Of a stretch of 64,000 bases of DNA, positions 28,474 through 35,686 are shown piece after piece. The position numbers and the translations under genes are program-made. The stretch lies in the NCBI RefSeq assembly GCF_004614185.1, contig NZ_SPVF01000128.1, forward strand, positions 55,696 to 119,695, given 5' to 3'. The notes beneath the pieces are model-generated. The model saw only the letters and a program-made list of their open reading frames with translations. It was not told the origin of the DNA and ran no database searches. The stretch's first letter is position 1. Every line of letters begins with the position of its first letter. This DNA is from Zemynaea arenosa. Its GTDB lineage: Bacteria > Pseudomonadota > Gammaproteobacteria > Burkholderiales > Burkholderiaceae_D.

Positions 28474-28752
28474 TCAGGACGACTCGCCCGGCGGTTTGAA
28501 GAGATCGTCCAGCGCGGCCCGCGCGGCGCCGGCATTGCGCGCGGCTGCCCGGCGGCTGGTGAATTCTTCTTCGATATTGTCCCGGTAAAAACTCCAGGCC
28601 ACGCCGGATGTCGAAAACCGCCGCCACAGCTCGGCGCCGACGTTCAGGTATTCCAGCGCCGAGCCATCTTCCAGCTCGACCCGGAGGACTTTATCCCGGG
28701 CGTCATAGCCGATCGCGCGCAGCTTGCCCGCGTTTATCCGCTTCATGTCCAT
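28474..28752 (-). CDS. KTSC-domain protein
   Basis: 92 aa. Residues ~8-65 match the KTSC domain: IGYDARDKVLRVELEDGSALEYLNV, then a helix and GVAWSFYRDNI. The usual K-T-S-C-like core is only partly kept. Family function is unknown, although it is often linked to nucleic acid binding. Start ATG 28752 or ATG 28746. Confidence 0.85.
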   Translation of the reverse strand: MDMKRINAGKLRAIGYDARDKVLRVELEDGSALEYLNVGAELWRRFSTSGVAWSFYRDNIEEEFTSRRAAARNAGAARAALDDLFKPPGESS

Positions 28753-28958
28753 ACGGCCTCCATCACGTCAATAAGCGCCAGTCTACCCAGATCGCAGCGC
28801 GCGCGACCTCCTATTTTTGCCTACAAAGAAACGGCATGTTGTCCTACAAATTGAACGCAGGAAAAATCGGGCCATCGGCTACAATCGTCAGGATGCACGT
28901 TTGCCAAATGTGCTGTCTTTTGTCCAACGCACACATATAAAAACCGAAGGGAGCCTGC

Positions 28959-29822
28959 ATGAGCGCCAACACGACCGGCCACCTGGCCACAGTTCTCAAG
29001 AACAACGAAAGTGCCCTGCTGGAAGGATGGCTGGAGGGCATGCTGTCGCGTCTGGTACGCCGGGACAAGGCCGGGGAAGCGGAGGCCCGCACCCAAGCCG
29101 CCCGCTTCATTCCGCTGGTGGCCAACGCCGTGGCCAAGGGCGGCACCTATGACATCAACACGGCCGCCTGGGCCGACGTGCGCCATCTGCTGGCCGAGAT
29201 CTCGGCCAGCCGCGTGCGCCAGGGCTACACGCCGATCGAGACCGCGACCTTCGTCTTCTCGCTCAAAGAGCCGGTATTTGGCTTGCTGCGCAAGGACATC
29301 AGCGACCCGCTGACCCTGGTCGAGGAAACCGCTAACACCGGCAACCTGTTCGACCAGCTGGGCCTCTACACCATCGAGGAATTCACCAAGTCGCGCGAGC
29401 AGGTGATCATGCGCCAGCAGCAGGAGCTGCTCGAGCTCTCGACCCCGGTGGTGCAGCTGTGGCGCGACGTGCTGGCCCTGCCCCTGATCGGCACCCTGGA
29501 CAGCGCCCGCACCCAGGTGGTGATGGAAAACCTGCTGCAGAAGATCATCGACACCGGCGCCTCGATCGCCATCATCGACATCACCGGCGTGCCCACCGTG
29601 GACACCCTGGTGGCCCAGCACCTGCTCAAGACCGTGGCCGCGGCTCGCCTGATGGGCGCCGACTGCATCATTTCCGGCATCCGCCCGCAGATCGCGCAGA
29701 CCATCGTGCACTTGGGCGTGAATCTGGAAGACGTGGTCACCAAGGCCAGCCTCGCGGACGCCTTCCTGGTCGCCCTCAAGCGCACCGGTGCCAACGTCTC
29801 CTACTCCACGCAGAAGGACTGA
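28959..29822 (+). CDS. rsbR: RsbR-type stressosome protein (RsbRD-N + STAS)
   Basis: 287 aa. The N-terminal helical RsbRD-like sensor domain (about 10-155) is followed by a STAS domain (about 165-277). Both phosphorylatable threonines known from Bacillus RsbR are conserved in context: T216 in VDTLVAQHLL and T248 in IAQTIVHLG. It would form the stressosome scaffold with RsbS and hold RsbT until stress. It is the first gene of the rsbR-S-T block, 11 bp before rsbS. Confidence 0.93.
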   Translation: MSANTTGHLATVLKNNESALLEGWLEGMLSRLVRRDKAGEAEARTQAARFIPLVANAVAKGGTYDINTAAWADVRHLLAEISASRVRQGYTPIETATFVFSLKEPVFGLLRKDISDPLTLVEETANTGNLFDQLGLYTIEEFTKSREQVIMRQQQELLELSTPVVQLWRDVLALPLIGTLDSARTQVVMENLLQKIIDTGASIAIIDITGVPTVDTLVAQHLLKTVAAARLMGADCIISGIRPQIAQTIVHLGVNLEDVVTKASLADAFLVALKRTGANVSYSTQKD

Positions 29823-29833
29823 AAGGACCCGGC

Positions 29834-30190
29834 ATGGATCGCATCCCCATTCTCAAGATGGGCGACCTGCTGCTCGTGACCATCCAGGTGGACATGCATG
29901 ACCGCCTGGCGATGGCACTGCAGGACGACCTCACCGGACGCATTGTCAAGGACAAGGCGCGCGGCGTACTGATCGACATCTCCGCGCTGGACATCGTCGA
30001 TTCCTTCATCGGCCGCATGATCAGCAACACCGCCGCCATGGCGCGCATCCTGGACGCCCGCACAGTGCTGGTCGGGATGCAGCCGGCGGTCGCCATCACA
30101 CTGGTGGAGCTGGGCCTCACCCTGCATGGCGTGAGGACGGCGCTGAACGTCGAACAGGGCGTCAAGCTGCTGCGCCAGCAGAACGATTAA
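29834..30190 (+). CDS. rsbS: RsbS-type STAS antagonist
   Basis: 118 aa, a single STAS domain. The phospho-acceptor serine is S57 in IVDSFIGRMI, matching Bacillus RsbS Ser59. RsbS binds RsbT in the resting stressosome and releases it when phosphorylated. It sits between rsbR and rsbT. Confidence 0.94.
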   Translation: MDRIPILKMGDLLLVTIQVDMHDRLAMALQDDLTGRIVKDKARGVLIDISALDIVDSFIGRMISNTAAMARILDARTVLVGMQPAVAITLVELGLTLHGVRTALNVEQGVKLLRQQND

Positions 30191-30232
30191 GACGGTATAA
30201 AAACGGTATCAACCGTATCAAACGTACACACT

Positions 30233-30646
30233 ATGACCGACACCGCGGATGAACGGATCATGCAGCTGCGCAGCGACGAAGACGTCGTGCGCCTGCGCCA
30301 GCTCGTGCGCGAACAGATGGTGGCGGCCGGCTTCTCGCTGATCGACCAGACCAAGATGGTCACGGCGTCCAGCGAACTGGCCCGCAACACCCTGCGCTAC
30401 GGCGGCGGCGGCGAGGCGAAACTGTCGCGTCTCACCAATGGCCTGCGCCACGGCCTGGGACTGGAATTCATCGACCATGGCCCCGGCATTCCGGACATCG
30501 ACCTGGCGCTGAAGGACGGCTACACCACCGGCGGCGGCATGGGACTTGGCCTGTCGGGCGCCAAGCGGCTGACAGACGAATTTGACATCGAGTCGGCTCC
30601 CGGCGCCGGCACCACCGTCCGGATCACGAAATGGAAACCGTACTAG
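30233..30646 (+). CDS. rsbT: RsbT-type serine/threonine kinase
   Basis: 137 aa, GHKL-type ATPase fold. N-box SSELARNTLRYG (46-57), G1 IDHGPGIPD, G2 GGGMGLGLSGAKRL. It phosphorylates RsbR and RsbS, then leaves to activate a downstream target. In Bacillus that is RsbU; no rsbU gene is present here. The 3' end overlaps the next gene by 16 bp. Confidence 0.95.
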   Translation: MTDTADERIMQLRSDEDVVRLRQLVREQMVAAGFSLIDQTKMVTASSELARNTLRYGGGGEAKLSRLTNGLRHGLGLEFIDHGPGIPDIDLALKDGYTTGGGMGLGLSGAKRLTDEFDIESAPGAGTTVRITKWKPY

Positions 30647-31662
30647 GCTTCGCGCGCCCGCAGCAGCGCTGCGAGGTGCACGAAGTATCGCAAGTGGCGG
30701 CCGCGCGGCGCGCGGCCACCGACCTCGCCACCGCCCTCGGCTTCGACGAGACCGCGACCGGCGAGGCGGCCCTCCTGGTGACGGAGGCTGCGACCAACAT
30801 CCTCAAGCACGGCAGCCATGGCGAGATCCTGTTGCGCGCGGTGCGCCGCGGCGGCCAGGATGGGCTGGAAATCGTGGCGCTCGACCACGGACCCGGCATC
30901 TCCAACCTGGCGCGCAGCATGGAGGACGGGACGTCCGGCGCGGGCACCTATGGCATCGGGCTGGGCGCGATGCAGCGCCTGTCCCACGAATTCGACATCT
31001 ACAGCGCGCCCGGCAAGGGCACGGTGGTGCACCTGCTGGCCTGGCCGGGCCAGGCGCCCCCGGACCAAGACGTGCTGCAAATGGGGGCCGTGTGCCTGCC
31101 GATGGCCGGCGAAACCGTCTGCGGCGACGCCTGGTCCCTGGCCTGCGGGCCGACCCGCGCCACCGTGCTGGTGGCCGATGGCCTGGGCCACGGTCCGGAC
31201 GCGGCGCGAGCCTCGGAAGCGGCAGGCGAAGTGCTGCAGCGCTGCGCCGCGCATCCGCCGGCGACCATCATCGACGACGCCCACGCCGCCCTGCGCGCGA
31301 CCCGCGGCGCGGCGGTGGCGGTGGCGCAGATCGACACCCATGATGAAGAGCTGCGTTTCGCGGGCATCGGCAACATCGCGGCCCATCTCTATAACGGCAA
31401 CGGGATCGAACGCAAGCAGCTGGTCTCGCACAACGGCATCGTCGGCAGCAATGTGCGCAAGATCCAGGAGTTCGTGGTGCCGTGGCAGCCGGGCGCGCTG
31501 CTGATTCTCCACTCGGATGGACTGGCCACCCGCTGGGACCTGGATGCCTATCCGGGCCTGCTGTCCTGCCATCCCGCCCTCGTCGCGGCGGTGCTGTACC
31601 GCGATTTCTGCCGCCGGCGCGACGACGTCACGGTGCTGGTCCTGCGCGACCGCCAGGCCTGA
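30631..31662 (+). CDS. kinase-phosphatase fusion: HATPase + RsbX/SpoIIE-type PP2C
   Basis: 343 aa. Residues ~15-135 are a second RsbT-like ATPase domain (VTEAATNILKHG, LDHGPGIS, YGIGLGAMQRL). Residues ~145-340 are a PP2C phosphatase of the RsbX type (GETVCGDAW, VADGLGHGPDAARAS, HNGIVG, HSDGLATRW, RRDDVTVLVL) with the metal-binding aspartates present. In Bacillus, RsbX is a stand-alone phosphatase that resets RsbR/RsbS. Here it is fused to a possible second switch kinase. It overlaps rsbT by 16 bp. Confidence 0.92.
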   Translation: METVLGFARPQQRCEVHEVSQVAAARRAATDLATALGFDETATGEAALLVTEAATNILKHGSHGEILLRAVRRGGQDGLEIVALDHGPGISNLARSMEDGTSGAGTYGIGLGAMQRLSHEFDIYSAPGKGTVVHLLAWPGQAPPDQDVLQMGAVCLPMAGETVCGDAWSLACGPTRATVLVADGLGHGPDAARASEAAGEVLQRCAAHPPATIIDDAHAALRATRGAAVAVAQIDTHDEELRFAGIGNIAAHLYNGNGIERKQLVSHNGIVGSNVRKIQEFVVPWQPGALLILHSDGLATRWDLDAYPGLLSCHPALVAAVLYRDFCRRRDDVTVLVLRDRQA

Positions 31663-31681
31663 ACTTGACGACCTTCGAACC

Positions 31682-33445
31682 ATGAGCTTCCGTATCCTCA
31701 GCCTCCTCATCGACAGTGAACTGGACGTCGTCGCCGCGCGCCAGCGGGCGCGCCAGGTCGCGGAGCTATGCGGCTTCGGCAGCCAGGACCAGGCCCGCAT
31801 CGGCACCGCAGTCTCGGAGCTGGCGCGCAACGTCTATAACTACGCGCGCACCGGCCGGGTGGAATTCGCCATCGAAGGCGAGACCGCGCCGCAGGTGCTG
31901 GTGGTGCGCATCGAGGACCGCGGCCCCGGCATCCCCCACCTGGACCTGGTGCTCTCGGGCCGCTACAAGTCCACCACCGGCATGGGCCTGGGCATCCTCG
32001 GCGCACGGCGCCTGATGGACCGCTGCGACATCCAGACCGCGCCGGACCAGGGCACCGCAATCACCCTGCGCAAGCTGCTCCCGCCGGAAGCGCCGCGCCT
32101 GACCGCTTCGGACATCGGCCACATGGGCAGCGACCTGGCCGCCCTGCCCGAGGACATGACGCTGACCGAAGTGCAGCAGCAGAACAAGGAACTGCTGGGT
32201 GCCCTGGCGGAACTGAAGGGCCGCCAGGACGAGCTGCTGCAGCTGACCCGCGAGCTGGAAGACACCAACCGCGGCGTGGTCGCGCTGTACGCGGAGCTGG
32301 ACGAAAAAGCGGACCACCTGCGCCGCGCGGACGAGATGAAGTCGCGCTTCCTGTCCAACATGAGCCACGAATTCCGCACCCCGCTGTCCTCCATCCGGGC
32401 GCTCGCCAAGCTGCTGCTCGACCGCGTCGACGGCGAGCTGACCACGGAGCAGGACAAACAGGTGCGCTTCATCCTCAAGGGTGCCGAGTCGCTCACGGAA
32501 CTGGTGGACGACCTGCTGGACCTGGCCAAGATCGAAGCCGGCAAGATCGAGATCCGCGCCGGCGAGTTCGAGGTGACGGAGCTGTTCTCGGCCCTGCGCG
32601 GCATGCTGCGCCCGCTGCTGGTGGCCTCCACCCTGGACCTCGTGTTCGAGGACCCGGCCGAGCCGATCGTGATGTACACGGACGAAGCCAAGCTGTCGCA
32701 AATCCTGCGCAACTTCATCTCGAATGCGCTCAAGTTCACCGAGCAGGGCGAGGTGCGCGTGAGCGCCGTCCGCGATCAGCAGGGCATGGTGCGCTTTGCG
32801 GTGCGCGACACGGGCCTGGGCATCGCGCCCGAGCACCAGCAGATCATCTTCGAGGAATTCAGCCAGGTCGAGAACCGCTTGCAGAACCGGGTCAAGGGCA
32901 CGGGCCTCGGCCTGCCCCTGTGCCGCAAGCTGGCGATGCTGCTGGGCGGCCACGTGGAGCTGCTGTCCACTCCAGGCAAGGGCTCGATGTTCACCGCTGT
33001 GGTCCCGCCCCAGTACGCGCCGCCGGAGCCGGACAGCCCCTATGGCTCCGCCGCGGCCGCGCAGGAGCAGGGCCTGCCGGTGCTGGTGGTGGAAGACGAC
33101 CAGGCGACCGTGCTTTTATACCGCAAGTATTTCAGCGGCACGCGCTTTCGCGTGGTGGCCGCGCGCAGCGTCTACGAGGCCGAGCAGCTGTGGAGCGCCG
33201 TGCGCCCGGTGGCGGTGGTGCTGGACCTGTACCTGAATGGCGAGGACACCTGGCGCTGGCTGGCCAACCTCAAGGAGAGCGGCGAGCGGCGCACGGTGCC
33301 GGTGGTGATCGCGTCCGAAGTGGCGGACCAGGACAAGGCCTTCGCGCTCGGCGCGGACGCCTATTTCCTCAAGCCCGTGGTGCGGGAGGAACTGCTCGCC
33401 ACGTTGAACAGCCTGTGCCCCGCCCCGGCACAAGTGATGGGGTAG
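31682..33445 (+). CDS. hybrid histidine kinase with RsbT-like N-terminal domain
   Basis: 587 aa from ATG 31682; the longer in-frame start inside the phosphatase gene is rejected. Order: RsbT-like GHKL domain (about 5-130; N-box VSELARNVYNYA, G2 TTGMGLGILGARRL), coiled coil (~160-220), HisKA with H229 in SNMSHEFRTPL, HATPase_c (N-box ILRNFISNALKF ~340-350, G2 KGTGLGLPLC) and a C-terminal receiver with acceptor D515 in VVLDLYLNG. Fusion of a partner-switching kinase to a phosphorelay kinase in one chain suggests that RsbR/S phosphorylation and a His-Asp relay are coupled. It follows the phosphatase gene by 19 bp. Confidence 0.92.
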   Translation: MSFRILSLLIDSELDVVAARQRARQVAELCGFGSQDQARIGTAVSELARNVYNYARTGRVEFAIEGETAPQVLVVRIEDRGPGIPHLDLVLSGRYKSTTGMGLGILGARRLMDRCDIQTAPDQGTAITLRKLLPPEAPRLTASDIGHMGSDLAALPEDMTLTEVQQQNKELLGALAELKGRQDELLQLTRELEDTNRGVVALYAELDEKADHLRRADEMKSRFLSNMSHEFRTPLSSIRALAKLLLDRVDGELTTEQDKQVRFILKGAESLTELVDDLLDLAKIEAGKIEIRAGEFEVTELFSALRGMLRPLLVASTLDLVFEDPAEPIVMYTDEAKLSQILRNFISNALKFTEQGEVRVSAVRDQQGMVRFAVRDTGLGIAPEHQQIIFEEFSQVENRLQNRVKGTGLGLPLCRKLAMLLGGHVELLSTPGKGSMFTAVVPPQYAPPEPDSPYGSAAAAQEQGLPVLVVEDDQATVLLYRKYFSGTRFRVVAARSVYEAEQLWSAVRPVAVVLDLYLNGEDTWRWLANLKESGERRTVPVVIASEVADQDKAFALGADAYFLKPVVREELLATLNSLCPAPAQVMG

Positions 33446-33463
33446 AATGAAATCGGAGACCTC

Positions 33464-34987
33464 ATGACTACGCGCGCCCCCGACCAGCTGATCCTCAACG
33501 TCGACGACACCGACGCCGCCCGCTACGCCAAGACGCGCATCCTGTCGCGCGCCGGCTACCAGGTGATCGAGGCCGGCACCGGGGCCGAAGCGATCGCCAT
33601 GGCGCGCACGCAGAACCCGATGCTGGTGCTGCTCGATACCCGGCTGCCGGACATCAATGGCTTCGAGGTATGCCGCCAGCTGAAGGACGATCCGGCCACG
33701 CGCCACATCCTGGTGCTGCAGACCTCCGCCTCCTTCGTCGGCACCACCGACAAGGTGCGCGCGCTGGACACCGGCGCCGACAACTACCTGTTCGAACCGA
33801 TCGAACCCGAGGAACTGATCGCCAACGTGCGCGCCCTGCTGCGCCTGGGCCGCGTGGAGCGCGAGCTGCGCGAGGTTGACCGCCGCAAGGACGAATTCCT
33901 GGCCATCCTGGCGCACGAGCTGCGCAACCCGCTCGGGCCGATCCGCAGCGCGGTGGAGCTGCTGCGCCACCTCGATCCGTACGCCCCGCCCGCGCAGGAG
34001 AACGCGCGCCAGATGATCATCCGCCAGACCGACCACATGGTGCGGCTGGTGGACGACCTGCTGGACGTCTCGCGTATCTCGCAGGGCAAGATCACGGTGC
34101 ACAAGGCCCCATTGCGGCTGCACGAAGTGGTGCTCGCCGCGATCGAAACGGCCAACCCGGCCATCAAGCGCGGCGACCATTCGCTGGCGGTGTCGCTGCC
34201 GGATGACGACATCTGGGTCGAGGGGGACGCGGTGCGTCTCGCCCAGGCGGTGGCCAACCTGCTCAACAACGCGGGCAAATTCACGCCGCGTGGCGGGCAG
34301 ATTTCCATTTCCGCGCTGGCCGAGAATGGCGAGGCCGTGATCCGCGTGGCGGACAACGGCATCGGCATCGCGCCCGAACAGAAGGACCAGATCTTCACCC
34401 TGTTCGCGCAGGGCCGCCACACGGACGAACGGGTCAAGGACGGCCTGGGCATCGGCCTGTCTCTGGTGCGCACGCTGGTGGAGCTGCATGGCGGCACGGT
34501 CGGCGTCAGCTCGCCGGGCGCGGGCCAGGGCAGCATCTTCGAAATCCGCCTGCCGCTCACCGCCGCTGCCACCGCCGCGGCCCCGGTGCAGGATGAAGCG
34601 CCCGCGCCCAGCACCAAGCGGCGCGTGCTGGTGGTGGATGACAACCGCGATTCGGCCGACATGCTGGCCTCCCTGCTGGAATTCGCGGGCCACGAGGTAG
34701 CCACCGCCAACGACGGCACCTCGGCACTGGCCCGCGCGGCGGAATTCCGGCCGCAGCTGGCCTTCCTCGACATCGGCCTGCCGGACATGACCGGCTACGC
34801 GCTGGCCGGGGCGATCCGCAAGATCGCGGGCCTGGAGCAGATCGCGCTGGTGGCGCTGACCGGCTATGGCCAGCAGAAGGACCGTGACGATGCGCTGGCG
34901 GGCGGTTTCAACCAGCACCTGACCAAGCCGGTGAGCTACGAAACGCTGGTCGAAACCATCGAGCGTTTCCTGCCCGCAGCCCAGTAA
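33464..34987 (+). CDS. hybrid histidine kinase REC-HisKA-HATPase-REC
   Basis: 507 aa. The N-terminal receiver (about 9-130) has acidic residues DD14-15 and acceptor D58, but the normally invariant Lys before Pro is replaced (NYLFEPIEP). HisKA has H151 in ILAHELRNPL; the ATPase domain has VANLLNNAGKF and DGLGIGLSLV. The C-terminal receiver is complete (VVDDN, FLDIGLPD, ALTGYG, HLTKP). There is no membrane segment, so it is cytoplasmic. It lies 18 bp downstream of the previous kinase, in the same presumed operon. Confidence 0.93.
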   Translation: MTTRAPDQLILNVDDTDAARYAKTRILSRAGYQVIEAGTGAEAIAMARTQNPMLVLLDTRLPDINGFEVCRQLKDDPATRHILVLQTSASFVGTTDKVRALDTGADNYLFEPIEPEELIANVRALLRLGRVERELREVDRRKDEFLAILAHELRNPLGPIRSAVELLRHLDPYAPPAQENARQMIIRQTDHMVRLVDDLLDVSRISQGKITVHKAPLRLHEVVLAAIETANPAIKRGDHSLAVSLPDDDIWVEGDAVRLAQAVANLLNNAGKFTPRGGQISISALAENGEAVIRVADNGIGIAPEQKDQIFTLFAQGRHTDERVKDGLGIGLSLVRTLVELHGGTVGVSSPGAGQGSIFEIRLPLTAAATAAAPVQDEAPAPSTKRRVLVVDDNRDSADMLASLLEFAGHEVATANDGTSALARAAEFRPQLAFLDIGLPDMTGYALAGAIRKIAGLEQIALVALTGYGQQKDRDDALAGGFNQHLTKPVSYETLVETIERFLPAAQ

Positions 34988-35063
34988 CCGCAGGCGTTCC
35001 GGCGGCCCCGGATTACGTTAGAATGCGGGCAGTTCACCGACACTTTCCGATCACCGCCACACG

Positions 35064-35675
35064 ATGTCCGTCTCTCTCGCTGCTTTGCGCCAGGCCACGG
35101 CCGCCCTGCACGCCGACCTCGAGACGCATCTCGACATCGCGGCGGCGGACGCAGACCGCGCCACCTACCTGCACTACCTGGAAGACCTGTACGGCTGGAT
35201 GGCGCCGTTCGACGCCGACCTGTGGAGCGGGGCCTGGCCGGCCGGCGTGGACGCGCCGGCGCGGGCGGGCAAGCTGGCCTGGATCGAGGCAGACCTGGCG
35301 CATGCCGCCTTCAGCCCCGCTGACATCGCGGCCCTGCCCCGCTGCGCCGACCGTCCGGACCTGTCCTCGGCGGCACGGCGCTTCGGCGTGGCCTACGTGA
35401 TCGAAGGCGCGCAGCTGGGCACCAAGGTGCTCCAGCACCGCCTGCGCGGCCCGCTCGCGGGCTGGGAACCGCGCTGGCTGGAAGGCTACGGCAGCAGCAA
35501 TGGACCTCACTGGCGCGGATTCCTGCACGCGCTGGACGAGCATGTCGTGACCCGGCAGGAGATCGATGACGCCTGTGCCGCCGCCGCGGACACCTTCGCG
35601 TCGCTCGCCCGCTGGTTCGCCGGCCGCCGCGCTGCCCGCGCGCTGGCTCCGGCGCTGGTCTCACCCGTTCTTTGA
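35064..35675 (+). CDS. bphO: biliverdin-forming heme oxygenase for bacteriophytochrome
   Basis: 203 aa, helical heme oxygenase fold. The proximal heme ligand is probably H16 in TAALHADLE. A YVIEGAQLGTKVL segment corresponds to the distal helix, where bacterial enzymes have E-G-x-x-L-G. It opens heme to biliverdin, the chromophore of the phytochrome encoded immediately downstream (11 bp). Genes of this kind (bphO) normally sit next to bphP, as here. Confidence 0.9.
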   Translation: MSVSLAALRQATAALHADLETHLDIAAADADRATYLHYLEDLYGWMAPFDADLWSGAWPAGVDAPARAGKLAWIEADLAHAAFSPADIAALPRCADRPDLSSAARRFGVAYVIEGAQLGTKVLQHRLRGPLAGWEPRWLEGYGSSNGPHWRGFLHALDEHVVTRQEIDDACAAAADTFASLARWFAGRRAARALAPALVSPVL

Positions 35676-35686
35676 CGCCGATTGCG

